Below the pieces are notes generated by a model. It was not told the DNA's origin and did no database searches. It saw nothing but the letters and a program-made list of their open reading frames with translations. DNA of 12,948 bases from Porphyromonas sp. (GTDB lineage Bacteria; Bacteroidota; Bacteroidia; Bacteroidales; Porphyromonadaceae). Made by a program: the position numbers and the translations under genes. The stretch is from contig JASBZJ010000026.1 in the NCBI GenBank assembly GCA_029983495.1, positions 1 to 12,948 on the forward strand, written 5' to 3'. Below are positions 1 through 8,223 of this stretch, one piece after another (position 1 is the first letter of the stretch; each line of letters starts with the position of its first letter).

Positions 1-69
1 TTTAGCCCACTACCTTCAAATAGCAACCATTTTTCATCTTCATAATTTTTATTTTAATGTAGGAAGCCC

Positions 70-109
70 GAGGGGGAGCAAACTGGAAAACCTAGCTTTG
101 CTCCCCCTC
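70..109 (+). terminator. Strong hairpin upstream of rpoD, probable terminator of an off-window gene
   Basis: Thirteen bases at 70-82 (GAGGGGGAGCAAA) pair perfectly with 97-109. The bases between can fold further (83-86 with 91-95, one bulged T) to leave an AAAA tetraloop, so nearly the whole segment is one long GC-rich stem. The 3' side on the + strand is only moderately T-rich (TTATTATA from 113), so a classic U-tract is lacking. Most likely it ends a transcript arriving from the left edge. It could also lie in the rpoD leader as an attenuator-like structure, but no promoter upstream of it is visible. Confidence 0.5.
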
Positions 110-161
110 CCCTTATTATATGCCCCTATTTATTGGTAATTTATAAAGATGCTTTGAACTT

Positions 162-187
162 TTTGTTGCCTTAGGACGTTATATAAG
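162..187 (+). promoter_or_regulatory. Weak candidate rpoD promoter
   Basis: The 146 bases between the hairpin and the rpoD start contain TTTGTTG (162-168), like a Bacteroidota -33 element, and TATATAAG (180-187), a partial match to TAnnTTTG. The spacing is shorter than the usual 18-20 bases and the TTTG of the -7 box is missing, so this is only the best available candidate. No Shine-Dalgarno sequence lies before the ATG at 256. Confidence 0.2.
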
Positions 188-255
188 TGAACCCACATGC
201 GTGGAACTAGCAATCATTACTATGTTGTGGGTGTGTAACCTCGAATGATATTAGC

Positions 256-1119
256 ATGAGACAGTTAAAAATTTCTCGATCGATAACAAACAGAGAAAGT
301 GCTTCGCTCGATAAATTCCTCCAAGAAATTGGTCGCGAAGGGCTTATTTCGGTTGATGAAGAAGTAGAACTAGCAGCAGCCATAAAAAAAGGCGATGAGC
401 AAGCCCTTGCACGACTTGTTCGCGCTAACTTACGCTTCGTTGTTTCGGTAGCAAAGCAATACCAAAACCAAGGTCTTAGCTTACCGGACCTTATTAACGA
501 AGGGAATATTGGGCTTATAAAAGCAGCTAAAAAGTTCGATGAAAAGAAAGGCTTTAAGTTCATTTCGTATGCTGTTTGGTGGATCCGTCAATCCATTTTA
601 CAGGCTCTTGCCGAGCAGTCGCGGATAGTTCGCTTACCACTAAACCAAGTAGGAAGCCAAGCTAAAATAAAAAAAGCGGCTGAAGTTTTTGAACAGCAAC
701 ACGAGCGTAAACCTTCAGCGGCTGAACTTGCCATGATTTTGGACGAAAACGAGGAGCGTATTAGCCTAACATTAAAAACCTATGGTAAGCACGTTTCGAT
801 AGATGCTCCGTTCGTGGAGGGAGAAGACAATAACCTTTTGGACGTTTTGCCCAACGAGGACGCCCCCAGTGCCGATAAGGATCTGATGGCTTCATCGTTA
901 ATCACCGAAATAAACCGAGCACTTTCAACACTTAGCGAACGTGAGGCCGAAATTGTACGGATGTTTTTTGGCATTGGCGACTACCCCGAAATGACGCTTG
1001 AGGAAATTGGAGATAAGTTCGACCTTACACGCGAGCGTGTTCGACAGATAAAAGAAAAGGCCGTTCGTAAGCTTCGTCAGGGTAATCGTAGTCAGCAGCT
1101 AAAAGGCTTCTTAGGCTAA
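256..1119 (+). CDS. rpoD: Primary sigma factor RpoD (sigma-70 family, short Bacteroidota type)
   Basis: The 287-residue product directs RNA polymerase to housekeeping promoters. It begins with [17 protein letters not shown], the characteristic start of Bacteroidota primary sigma factors, which lack region 1.1 and the large non-conserved region of the E. coli protein. Region 1.2 covers about residues 11-45. Region 2 covers about 51-122, with [12 protein letters not shown], the [15 protein letters not shown] stretch, and the WWIRQSI segment that contacts and melts the -10/-7 box. Region 3 covers about 123-205. Region 4 covers about 215-280, with the helix-turn-helix [10 protein letters not shown]...[13 protein letters not shown] that reads the upstream element. 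The length and the ATG are as expected for the family. It is the only + strand protein gene here and converges with the S41 protease gene. Its presence fits the TAnnTTTG promoters seen elsewhere in the window. Confidence 0.97.
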   Translation: MRQLKISRSITNRESASLDKFLQEIGREGLISVDEEVELAAAIKKGDEQALARLVRANLRFVVSVAKQYQNQGLSLPDLINEGNIGLIKAAKKFDEKKGFKFISYAVWWIRQSILQALAEQSRIVRLPLNQVGSQAKIKKAAEVFEQQHERKPSAAELAMILDENEERISLTLKTYGKHVSIDAPFVEGEDNNLLDVLPNEDAPSADKDLMASSLITEINRALSTLSEREAEIVRMFFGIGDYPEMTLEEIGDKFDLTRERVRQIKEKAVRKLRQGNRSQQLKGFLG

Positions 1120-1216
1120 GCATTGAGCCTTATAACTTATTCATTTCATATTTCAACAAAAAGAGAGAATACTGATTTGCTTAGATAATCCCCTCCCCAG
1201 TATTGTTGCTTATAGA

Positions 1217-1270
1217 TATAAAAGAATCAAGCAAACTTCAGCATCCTGAAATTTGCTTGATTCTTTTATA
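1217..1270. terminator. Long bidirectional terminator hairpin between rpoD and the S41 protease gene
   Basis: A perfect 19-bp inverted repeat (1217-1235 with 1252-1270, arm TATAAAAGAATCAAGCAAA) encloses a second 5-bp stem, TTCAG/CTGAA (1237-1241 with 1246-1250), with a four-base loop. Because the arm ends in CTTTTATA, each strand reads into a T-rich tail. The position between the rpoD stop (1119) and the stop of the convergent gene (1312) fits a shared terminator for both. Confidence 0.85.
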
Positions 1271-1311
1271 GTTGTAAAACTACAGCCCCCCAAAGTACGT
1301 TATAACTTGTT

Positions 1312-3000
1312 TTACGGTTTTTTTGGCGAAAGCAAACTGTTGTACTTATCGGGGTTATGTAATAGTTCGCATGCTTTTAGTACAACATCGTCGGTAGGGA
1401 GTAGTTTACCGAAAAAGCCCTTTCGATAGAAATAACGTAAAGCAATTTGCGATTCGAGGTAATCGATAACTTCCTTTTGATTACGTTCGAGTTCGGTACG
1501 CAGATTAGGCGTAAGAACCTTATCCAATGCTTCAAGTTCAGCCTTAGTATATTCTTCGTTGCCTTCTAATTCAATACATTCCTTAAGCTTTTTAAAAAGA
1601 TCCTTACTTGAGGACGTATACTGAAATTTATTATCGATAAGATAGTTTACAAATTTGCTGTATTCTTCAGGGGTAATAGCAACTTCTGAAGGCGAATTTG
1701 GCTTGTTATGAGTAGCAACATATTGCGTAATATAATCGTACGTTAAGGTATCGATTGAGAGATGTGAAATAAGGATAGGATAACGAGGGGAAGATGCCTC
1801 TACATCTGGAAGAATACCATCAGAAGCATATACCAATCTTTTATTTCGAGTATAAAAGGGTGTTCCCAAACTATCAGCATCGCTTTTTACAGATTCCTCG
1901 GGTTCGTCAATATCGTTAAAGTGGTGGTAAGTAATTTTTTGGATGTTTCTACCACTTGGTGTGTAATACTGAGCCGTAGTAAGTTTTAAAAGTCCCCCAT
2001 CAGGCAAAGGAATAGTACTTTGCACAAGTCCTTTTCCGAAGCTTTTATTCCCCATAATTACAGCACGATCGATATCTTGCATGGCACCCGCAACAATTTC
2101 GCTTGCCGATGCCGATTGGTTATCGATAAGAACAACCATCGGTATTGATAGAGGAACAATTGGTTCAGTAGTAGTTCGGTAATCAGCATTACTATCGCTT
2201 GTACGACCTTTTACTGTAACCGCATGCGACCCCTTAGGAAGGAATAAACTAAGTAGCTCTACACCACTTTGTAAAACGCCACCCCCATTGCCACGAAGAT
2301 CGATTATAATTCCCTTAACAGCTTTAGTATTTAGTAATGTATTTACGGCCTCTTTTACATCTTTGCCTGTTTCGCGAGTAAAACTACTAATACGGATTAA
2401 ACCAATGTTATCCGACACAATGCCTGAATAGTCAACCGAGTTGAGTTGTATTTCCCTACGTTTAAACGAGAATGTTCGTGGTGATGGCTCGTTTATTCGT
2501 TGTACTTTTACCGTAATAGTTGAGCCATCTTCGCCACGGAGAGCTTTACTAACTTCGGGTGTAGTAGAATTCGAAAAGTCTTTTCCATTAATGGATAGTA
2601 TTCTATCACCTGCTTTTAGGCCGGCTTTATCGGCTGGTAACCCTTCGAATGGTTCGTTTATTATTACTACCCCATTAGGGCGTTGACTAATTAAAGCCCC
2701 AACACCAGCATATTCACCGCTAGTTGCTTCCATGAAGCTTTTTGCGTCCTCGGGGTTCATATATTGTGTGTAAGGGTCGAGGCGAAGGAGCATAGCATTA
2801 AGAGCCATTTCGTTAATCCTTGCAAGGTTTACTGTATCAACAAAATAGCGTTGGATGTTAGCAAAAACGGCACCTGTGGTATTCAGGGCATCAAGGTAAT
2901 CTTTCTTTTCACGTTCAAGGCGGGAGTTGTTTTGCCCCCATACTGAGGCAGAAAACAGTACTAACCCAAGCCATAAAACACTTATACGGCATACTTTCAT
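1312..3000 (-). CDS. S41 family C-terminal processing peptidase with PDZ domain
   Basis: This 562-residue exported serine protease belongs to the Prc/CtpA family, which trims or degrades periplasmic proteins from their C-termini. Residues 1-22 form a signal peptide (basic start, hydrophobic core, likely cleavage after SVWG). A PDZ domain spans about 95-170 (GVGALIS, then the AGLKAGDRILSINGKDF segment) and presents the substrate tail. The S41 core spans about 185-350, with IIIDLRGNGGG (231-241), Ser298 in the SASAS run and Lys323 in SFGKG. Ser and Lys are 25 residues apart and Gln327 follows four later, matching the Ser-Lys-Gln arrangement of E. coli Prc, so the enzyme should be active. The last 140 residues are charged and probably helical, as in long Bacteroidota members. 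A promoter box lies only five bases upstream of the ATG. The physiological substrate cannot be inferred. Confidence 0.95.
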   Translation of the reverse strand: MKVCRISVLWLGLVLFSASVWGQNNSRLEREKKDYLDALNTTGAVFANIQRYFVDTVNLARINEMALNAMLLRLDPYTQYMNPEDAKSFMEATSGEYAGVGALISQRPNGVVIINEPFEGLPADKAGLKAGDRILSINGKDFSNSTTPEVSKALRGEDGSTITVKVQRINEPSPRTFSFKRREIQLNSVDYSGIVSDNIGLIRISSFTRETGKDVKEAVNTLLNTKAVKGIIIDLRGNGGGVLQSGVELLSLFLPKGSHAVTVKGRTSDSNADYRTTTEPIVPLSIPMVVLIDNQSASASEIVAGAMQDIDRAVIMGNKSFGKGLVQSTIPLPDGGLLKLTTAQYYTPSGRNIQKITYHHFNDIDEPEESVKSDADSLGTPFYTRNKRLVYASDGILPDVEASSPRYPILISHLSIDTLTYDYITQYVATHNKPNSPSEVAITPEEYSKFVNYLIDNKFQYTSSSKDLFKKLKECIELEGNEEYTKAELEALDKVLTPNLRTELERNQKEVIDYLESQIALRYFYRKGFFGKLLPTDDVVLKACELLHNPDKYNSLLSPKKP

Positions 3001-3005
3001 GTGTA

Positions 3006-3037
3006 CAAAAGTAAGAAAAAAGCCCTAGAGAATTAAA
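3006..3037 (-). promoter_or_regulatory. Promoter of the S41 protease gene, abutting its start codon
   Basis: On the - strand TACTTTTG (3013-3006) matches the Bacteroidota -7 consensus TAnnTTTG. TTTA (3037-3034), a near match to the -33 TTTG, lies 20 bases upstream. Only TACAC separates the box from the ATG at 3000, so transcription would begin at or next to the start codon. The box could be a chance match. Confidence 0.5.
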
Positions 3038-3041
3038 CGGG

Positions 3042-3093
3042 ATCTCCTTACGAGGAACAAAGGCTCTTTTAATGGAACTTTATATAAGGAGAT
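3042..3093 (-). repeat. Inverted repeat in the cca-S41 intergenic region, possible cca terminator
   Basis: ATCTCCTTA (3042-3050) and TAAGGAGAT (3085-3093) are perfect 9-bp inverted repeats 34 bases apart, just after the cca stop codon (3122) in transcription order. No strong T-tract follows directly; a T-run (3019-3014 on the - strand) comes later, next to the S41 promoter. It could be a weak terminator or a binding site; the large loop makes a terminator uncertain. Confidence 0.35.
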
Positions 3094-3121
3094 ATCGAGG
3101 TGATAGAATGTAATATATAGA

Positions 3122-4549
3122 TTAGTTTTTCGGAGTAAGATTTAGTTCCTTGGCTTTATCGATAAGAAAACAGCGAGCGGCTTCGTATTCATTAGGAATA
3201 ACACCATCAAGTATAGCCGTTTTTATGGCTTCCTTTAAAATTCCCACTTGCCGAGATGGCTTAAGACAAAACGTTTTCATGATTTCCTCCCCCGAAATTG
3301 GTGGTTGAAAGTTTCGGATACGATCCTTTTCTTCAATCTCAACTAGCTTGCGTTTTACGAGTCGGTAATTCTCTTTATATCGTTTTACTTTTATAGGGTT
3401 TTTGCTTGTAATATCGGCTTCTACAAGCGTCATAAGGTCGTCGATATCGTCGCCTGCTTCAAAAAGTAACCTACGTACGGCCGAGTCGGTTACTTCGTCC
3501 TTTGCCAATACGGCCGGACGCATATGTAGCTCAACAAGCTTGCGAACATATTTCATATTTGCATCTAAAGGAAGCTTTAATCGCTTAAATATGGAAGGAA
3601 CCATTTTACCTCCCACAAAATCGTGGTTATGGAAAGTCCACCCATCCTTAGGTTCAAACCTTTTTGTTTTGGGTTTTCCGATATCGTGCATTAAGGCAGC
3701 CCAACGTAAATATAGGTTATCGCTTTTTTTAGCAACGTTATCAACAACTACGTATGTGTGTGCAAGGTTATCCTTATGCCCTATTCCTTCTTGAGTTTCG
3801 GCACCTTTAAGTTGAAGTAGTTCTGGCAAAACTAATGCCATAAGCCCCGTTTTTTCGAAAAGTTCTAAGCCTACCGATGGCCGTGGCGAAAGCATAATTT
3901 TGTTTAGTTCCACAATAATCCGTTCGGCTGAAACAATACTAATTCGGTGAGCATTACGTTCAATGGCATCGAAAGTTTCCTCGTCAAGGAAGAAGCCTAA
4001 TTGAGACGCAAAACGAATACCACGCATCATCCGTAAAGGGTCATCGCTAAAGGTAACATCAGGGTCAAGGGGTGTTCGAAGTATGTAATCCTGAAGATCT
4101 TCGAGCCCGTAAAAAGGGTCGATAAGTTCACCAAATCGGTTCTTATTTAAGCATAAAGCCATAGCATTAATTGTAAAGTCGCGTCGCTCCATATCTTCCT
4201 GAAGCGATCCGTCCTCAACAATAGGCTTTCTGCTATCCTTTCGATAGCTTTCCCGCCGAGCACCCACAAACTCTATTTCGATGCCGTTTTTTTTCACTTG
4301 GGCTGTACCAAAATTTTGGAAAACCGACAGTTTTGCTCCTCTTCCCCACGCCTTCGAAAATGCACGGGCTAAGTCGATTCCCCTACCCACCGATACAACA
4401 TCAATATCCGTTGATGGGCGATTTAGTAATAAATCGCGTACATAGCCCCCTACAACATAGGCTTCGACCCCAATGTTATCGGCAACTTCTCCAATAAGGC
4501 GAAATATTGGTTTATCAATAAGATGTGTAAGTTCGTTGATGCTTCTCAT
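3122..4549 (-). CDS. cca: CCA tRNA nucleotidyltransferase with HD domain
   Basis: This cytoplasmic enzyme adds or repairs the 3' CCA end of tRNAs using CTP and ATP. From the chosen ATG at 4549 it has 475 residues. The class II nucleotidyltransferase head carries GGYVRDLLL (about 34-42) and the metal-binding DID in STDIDVV (about 48-50). It is followed by the ERRDFTINAMA motif (about 121-131) and the DPLRMMRGIRFASQLGF neck region (about 171-187), typical of poly(A) polymerase/CCA-adding enzymes. An HD phosphohydrolase domain follows, with LMHDIGKP (His288-Asp289) and FHNHDFVG. A longer reading from TTG at 4570 is open, but that TTG lies inside the TACCTTTG promoter box, so the ATG is preferred. 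The initiator tRNA in this window encodes no CCA, so the enzyme is needed for it. Confidence 0.95.
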   Translation of the reverse strand: MRSINELTHLIDKPIFRLIGEVADNIGVEAYVVGGYVRDLLLNRPSTDIDVVSVGRGIDLARAFSKAWGRGAKLSVFQNFGTAQVKKNGIEIEFVGARRESYRKDSRKPIVEDGSLQEDMERRDFTINAMALCLNKNRFGELIDPFYGLEDLQDYILRTPLDPDVTFSDDPLRMMRGIRFASQLGFFLDEETFDAIERNAHRISIVSAERIIVELNKIMLSPRPSVGLELFEKTGLMALVLPELLQLKGAETQEGIGHKDNLAHTYVVVDNVAKKSDNLYLRWAALMHDIGKPKTKRFEPKDGWTFHNHDFVGGKMVPSIFKRLKLPLDANMKYVRKLVELHMRPAVLAKDEVTDSAVRRLLFEAGDDIDDLMTLVEADITSKNPIKVKRYKENYRLVKRKLVEIEEKDRIRNFQPPISGEEIMKTFCLKPSRQVGILKEAIKTAILDGVIPNEYEAARCFLIDKAKELNLTPKN

Positions 4550-4567
4550 ACCATTCTGTTCTGGGGG

Positions 4568-4575
4568 CAAAGGTA
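4568..4575 (-). promoter_or_regulatory. cca promoter, -7 box TACCTTTG
   Basis: TACCTTTG on the - strand (4575-4568) is a full match to TAnnTTTG, and 11 bases around it (TACTACCTTTG) are shared with the nhaA promoter. No clear TTTG is visible at -33. Transcription starting about six bases downstream would give a leader of only some 10-14 bases before the ATG at 4549. Confidence 0.6.
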
Positions 4576-4596
4576 GTAATTTAAAGAGTTGCGAAG

Positions 4597-4626
4597 AAAA
4601 AAAGGATCCCTCTTAAAAAAGGATCC
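4597..4626 (-). terminator. Terminator of the Na/phosphate transporter gene, GGATCC hairpin with T-tract
   Basis: In transcription order, GGATCC (4626-4621), an 11-base loop, GGATCC (4609-4604) and a run of seven T (4603-4597) follow the stop codon of the 4656-6479 gene and precede the cca promoter. The six-base stem is short, but stem plus T-run is the intrinsic-terminator layout. The same bases form a tandem direct repeat of AAAAAAGGATCCCT (4598-4611 and 4615-4628). Confidence 0.55.
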
Positions 4627-4655
4627 CTTAAACGTTTTGTACAGTATAAGCTATA

Positions 4656-6479
4656 TTAAGTATGCTTATAGCCAGTTACAGCTTCTACAACATTAATGGC
4701 AAAGTCGCCGAATTGCTCATACTCATCAATCAAATCACGGTAATATACCGATTCCTGATAATCGTACTTTTTTTCCTCTATGGCACGCATATTGTTTTTA
4801 ACTAGTAGGTCGCGCTTATTGTTGAGGTCGTGTTCGAGGTTTTCGGCAGTGTAGAACATTGCACTTGTTTTAGGCGTTTTCTCGAGGGTAAGTATAGTAT
4901 GTTCCATTATATGATCCACTATTGCCTGGAGTTCATGCAGATGTTCTAAAATAGAATTCGAGAAAACGATTTCGCTGTTGTTTCGGCGTTGAATAATTTG
5001 CCCCATATTGTAACAAGCATCTCCCATACTTTCGATTTCGGTAGTTGCCGAAATAAGTTTATGTACTTCTCGGCGAGTTTCGGTACTGAGGTCGTCTTCC
5101 GAAAGCTTTCGAAGGTACTCTACAATTTCAACTTCTATGCGGTCGCAAATATTTTCGTACTTCTGGAGGCGATTAAAATTCTCCTCGAAAATATTTACTT
5201 CTTCGGTTTCAATAAGGTTACTTACCATCTTAAGCATTTCCTGAACTTTTTTGGCGTAACGCACTACTTCCTTTTGGGCTTGCACTACCGAGAATTCGGC
5301 GGTGCTACGCATACCTGTTTGTAAATATTGCAGATGCGAGAACTCCATTTTGCGTTCCTTTTTTACGCTTTGCCTAATTACTACATTACATATCTTTACG
5401 TAGACAGGAATAAACCATACCATGATTATAGTATTTGTGATATTAAAAAGGGTATGGAACAGAGCTAAACCTATGCTACACGCATTACCCATTGCTTGAA
5501 TATCGGCTTGAGCTGATGCTAATGCAGCATTGCCCGTAATTGGGGCGTTACTAGTTGCCAAGGAAATTTGCTCGGGCGAAAAATGATTTGACAGTTCGCT
5601 GATATAAGAGGATAGGGCACGAGGATCTGCACCATTAGTAGTTACCATACTACTTACCAGCGAAACTAGTGGGAAGTAGAAACAAAGCACCCAAATTACC
5701 CCAAAAACATTAAATAGGAAGTGCGAAAATGCCGTACGTTTTGCAGCCGTATTTGCACGAAGAGCAGCAAGGTTTGCAGTAACCGTAGTTCCTATATTTT
5801 CACCTAATATCATAGCTGTACCCAATTCGAAAGGTATCCAACCCTTAACGCACATAATAAGCGTTATGGCTACCGTAGCACTCGACGACTGTACAACAAG
5901 AGTCATTAGTGTACCAACCAGAAGAAACAGAAGCACGGAAGCAAAACCCATATCGGTATAGCGTTGTAAAAACGATAGCATATCGGGATTTGCTTGCAGG
6001 TCCGGCATCGAATCTTTTAGGAACTGTAGCCCGAGGAAAAGAACCGAAAAGCCAATGATAAACTCGGCCCACGAGCCTAAGTTTTCTTTTTTCGAGAATA
6101 ATAAGGGTAAGGCTATAGCCAAAAGAGGAATGGCAAAAGTAGAAATATCGTATTTAAAACCAAGCAATGATATAATCCATGCCGTTACAGTAGTACCAAT
6201 ATTGGCACCCATAATAACGCTTATAGATTGGCTTAAGCTAAGCATACCCGCATTTGTAAAGCTTACAACCATAAGCGTTGTTGCCGAGGAGCTTTGAATA
6301 AGTGCTGTTACCAGCACACCTGTAAGAACGCCAAGGAGGCGGTTTTGCGTCATTACCGAAAGTATCGAACGCATTTTCTCGCCCGAGAGCTTTTGAAGCC
6401 CATCGCTCATTACCTTCATCCCATAAAGGAATAAGGTTAACGAACCCAATAAGTAAAGAATGTCTACTATTCCGAACAC
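4656..6479 (-). CDS. Na+/phosphate cotransporter family protein with C-terminal PhoU-like domain
   Basis: This inner-membrane carrier is of the NptA/YjbB (SLC34-like) type, presumably moving phosphate with or against Na+. The 607 residues divide into a membrane half and a cytoplasmic tail. The membrane half (about 1-370) has the family's inverted duplication: QSSSATT (62-68) and QSSSATV (197-203), each followed by a GxNIGTTVTA motif (GANIG at 91, GENIG at 226). Residues 5-30, LLGSLTLFLYGMKVMSDGL, are the usual N-terminal signature. The tail (about 395-600) is a charged helical region resembling PhoU domains, with the EIESMGDACYNMG segment. Translation starts at GTG (6479): it is the first start after the upstream in-frame stop, and it retains the full first membrane helix. 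It has its own promoter (6516-6523) and terminator, so it is probably monocistronic. Direction of transport and substrate are inferred from family only. Confidence 0.9.
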   Translation of the reverse strand: MFGIVDILYLLGSLTLFLYGMKVMSDGLQKLSGEKMRSILSVMTQNRLLGVLTGVLVTALIQSSSATTLMVVSFTNAGMLSLSQSISVIMGANIGTTVTAWIISLLGFKYDISTFAIPLLAIALPLLFSKKENLGSWAEFIIGFSVLFLGLQFLKDSMPDLQANPDMLSFLQRYTDMGFASVLLFLLVGTLMTLVVQSSSATVAITLIMCVKGWIPFELGTAMILGENIGTTVTANLAALRANTAAKRTAFSHFLFNVFGVIWVLCFYFPLVSLVSSMVTTNGADPRALSSYISELSNHFSPEQISLATSNAPITGNAALASAQADIQAMGNACSIGLALFHTLFNITNTIIMVWFIPVYVKICNVVIRQSVKKERKMEFSHLQYLQTGMRSTAEFSVVQAQKEVVRYAKKVQEMLKMVSNLIETEEVNIFEENFNRLQKYENICDRIEVEIVEYLRKLSEDDLSTETRREVHKLISATTEIESMGDACYNMGQIIQRRNNSEIVFSNSILEHLHELQAIVDHIMEHTILTLEKTPKTSAMFYTAENLEHDLNNKRDLLVKNNMRAIEEKKYDYQESVYYRDLIDEYEQFGDFAINVVEAVTGYKHT

Positions 6480-6515
6480 GATTAAACTACTTTATTAGTG
6501 CAAATTTTCGTGTAA

Positions 6516-6523
6516 CAAAGGTA
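6516..6523 (-). promoter_or_regulatory. Promoter of the Na/phosphate transporter gene, -7 box TACCTTTG
   Basis: A full match to TAnnTTTG on the - strand, identical to the boxes before cca, nhaA and the tRNA gene. A start about six bases downstream gives a leader of roughly 30 bases to the GTG at 6479. No clear -33 TTTG is visible at the expected distance. Confidence 0.55.
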
Positions 6524-6593
6524 ACAACTCTTTGGAAAGTTCTTTTATACCGCCACAAATAGCATAGTATGTAGCTGTATCATTTTATAGTTA

Positions 6594-6607
6594 CAAAAGC
6601 TGTTTTG
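6594..6607 (-). terminator. Small hairpin after the MBOAT gene, weak terminator candidate
   Basis: CAAAA (6594-6598) and TTTTG (6603-6607) form a 5-bp stem with a four-base loop eight bases past the MBOAT stop codon. The following bases on the - strand are A/T-rich but contain no T-run. It is the only structure seen at the end of the four-gene unit. Confidence 0.2.
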
Positions 6608-6614
6608 CAAATAG

Positions 6615-8186
6615 CTAGAACTGGAAATAAATAAAGGGTTGAACATCAGCACTCTTAAACTGGAATACTGTAAAAAGTAATGCAACAAACAAAAAAAGTT
6701 GTACTAACAATGGGCTACGCACAATGGTTCGGTTTGTTGCACGTACAAATTTCCGTGGTAGGAAGTGCAATACATAGCCTAGCACGATAAGGGCAAATAC
6801 CATCCGATACCCCAATACAAACTGCCCAAATACCTCCGGATGAAAGTTAGTTGCAATAGCCCTAAGCAATGCTACAGCCGTTTGCATATCCTTGGCACGA
6901 AAGAATATAAAGGTGAATACAACAAAGTTGAATGTAAGAACAACTCCAAGCAGTCGCCAGCCCCACTTCATATTACGCCCTGTTGGTTTCGCTTTGGGGA
7001 ACAAACGCATAAAAAGCTTATGGAGTACCAAAGCGACTCCATGCATACCCCCCCAAAGGATAAACTGCCATGCCGCTCCGTGCCATAAACCTCCAAGTAA
7101 CATGGTTATGAGTAGGTTTATATAGCTTCTAAACTTACCTTTTCGGTTACCACCTAAGGGTATATACAAGTAATCCTTAAGCCAAGTGGAAAGCGATATA
7201 TGCCATCGCCGCCAAAATTCTGTTATTGTAGCAGCATTAAAAGGTACATCGAAGTTCTTTCGGAAACGGAATCCCAAAAATAAAGCTAAACCTATAGCCA
7301 TATCGCTGTAGCCCGAAAAATCGCAATACACTTGCAACATATAACCATAAGCCGCCAACAAGTTTTCGACTCCCGAGTATAACTGCGGAGCATCAAATAC
7401 GCGATCCACAAAATTTACGCTTATGTAATCGCTAATTATAGCCTTTTTAAAAAGCCCCACCATAACAAGTACCATACCTCGCCCCAGGTTTCCACGCGAA
7501 AGGTGAGGGGTACGATTCATTTGTGGAAGAAAATCCTTTGCACGAACGATTGGCCCAGCAACAAGTTGAGGGAAGAACGAGATATAAAATAGGTAATCGA
7601 CCCAGCGCGTAACGGCTTTTACTTCGCCACGATAAAGGTCGACAATATAACTTAGCGATTGAAATGTAAAAAACGATATCCCAACGGGTAAAAATATCGA
7701 TACAGGCCTCCAACTTATCGCTTCGATTGACGAACTCCCTAAGTAATACCCAAGCCCCGAAGCAATATTAAAAAGAGCATCGCCAATAAAATTGAAGTAT
7801 TTAAAAAAGGCAAGTACCATCAGGTCGATACATACGCTAAGCGTTACCCAACGCTTCTTTTTTACTTTATCACTTTCCTGTGTTAAGGCTCGGCCTATCA
7901 AAAAATCGCTCGTTACCATAGCTAGTAAAAGCAAAAAATACCACCCGCCACACTTGTAGTAAAAGTAAAGCGAAAAAAGCGAAACAAACAGAATACGAGC
8001 ATGTTTTGCATGCTTCAGTATTCGGTAAATTAAAAGGAAAATGAGAAAAAGAATAAAGAATAGCGAAGACGAAAAAAGTAAGGGTTGATTACTATTATAG
8101 GTAAGCCATTCGGGTATTTTTGTTATATCAAGCGACGACGTGAATTCATCGAAGTAATAACGAAGACAACTTAGTATTTGCTCCAT
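6615..8186 (-). CDS. MBOAT family membrane-bound O-acyltransferase (AlgI/PatA-like)
   Basis: This polytopic inner-membrane protein of 523 residues should take an acyl group from a cytoplasmic donor and pass it across the membrane for O-acylation of an extracytoplasmic polymer. Hydrophobic segments run throughout (for example 36-54, 65-98, 114-131, 235-251, 358-390, 411-430, 460-476, 492-508). Family signatures are clear: FFPQLVAGPIVRAKDFLPQ (204-222), YCDFSGYSDMAIGLALFLG (287-305), FWRRWHISLSTWLKDYLYI (324-342) containing His329, and GGLWHGAAWQFILWG (365-379) with His369, the likely catalytic histidine. It is last in a unit with two SGNH proteins, 37 bp after the nearer one, matching the MBOAT plus SGNH pairing of alginate and peptidoglycan O-acetylation systems. 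DltB is a more distant relative; no dltA, dltC or alginate genes are present, so the acceptor is unknown. Confidence 0.93.
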   Translation of the reverse strand: MEQILSCLRYYFDEFTSSLDITKIPEWLTYNSNQPLLFSSSLFFILFLIFLLIYRILKHAKHARILFVSLFSLYFYYKCGGWYFLLLLAMVTSDFLIGRALTQESDKVKKKRWVTLSVCIDLMVLAFFKYFNFIGDALFNIASGLGYYLGSSSIEAISWRPVSIFLPVGISFFTFQSLSYIVDLYRGEVKAVTRWVDYLFYISFFPQLVAGPIVRAKDFLPQMNRTPHLSRGNLGRGMVLVMVGLFKKAIISDYISVNFVDRVFDAPQLYSGVENLLAAYGYMLQVYCDFSGYSDMAIGLALFLGFRFRKNFDVPFNAATITEFWRRWHISLSTWLKDYLYIPLGGNRKGKFRSYINLLITMLLGGLWHGAAWQFILWGGMHGVALVLHKLFMRLFPKAKPTGRNMKWGWRLLGVVLTFNFVVFTFIFFRAKDMQTAVALLRAIATNFHPEVFGQFVLGYRMVFALIVLGYVLHFLPRKFVRATNRTIVRSPLLVQLFLFVALLFTVFQFKSADVQPFIYFQF

Positions 8187-8223
8187 TAGAGGACTATTGA
8201 GAAACTAGGGGTGCAATTGTGTA

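Noticed and set aside
1..60. Possible tail of a protein gene at the left edge
   Set aside because: All three + frames give short, low-complexity products ending within the first 150 bases and no recognisable motif; too little sequence to support a partial gene.
93..100. TAGCTTTG, a match to TAnnTTTG, as an rpoD promoter
   Set aside because: It lies within the stem and loop of the 70-109 hairpin, has no -33 element at the right distance, and is better explained by the hairpin arm.
3402..3794. 130-codon + strand open frame
   Set aside because: It is antisense to the cca gene, whose catalytic and HD motifs are intact; the antisense product resembles no family.
4550..4570. Upstream TTG start giving cca seven more residues
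   Set aside because: The TTG overlaps a full-match promoter box, and the extra residues are not typical of the family N-terminus.
7447..7713. 88-codon - strand frame within the MBOAT gene
   Set aside because: It is an out-of-frame shadow of a gene with intact MBOAT motifs.
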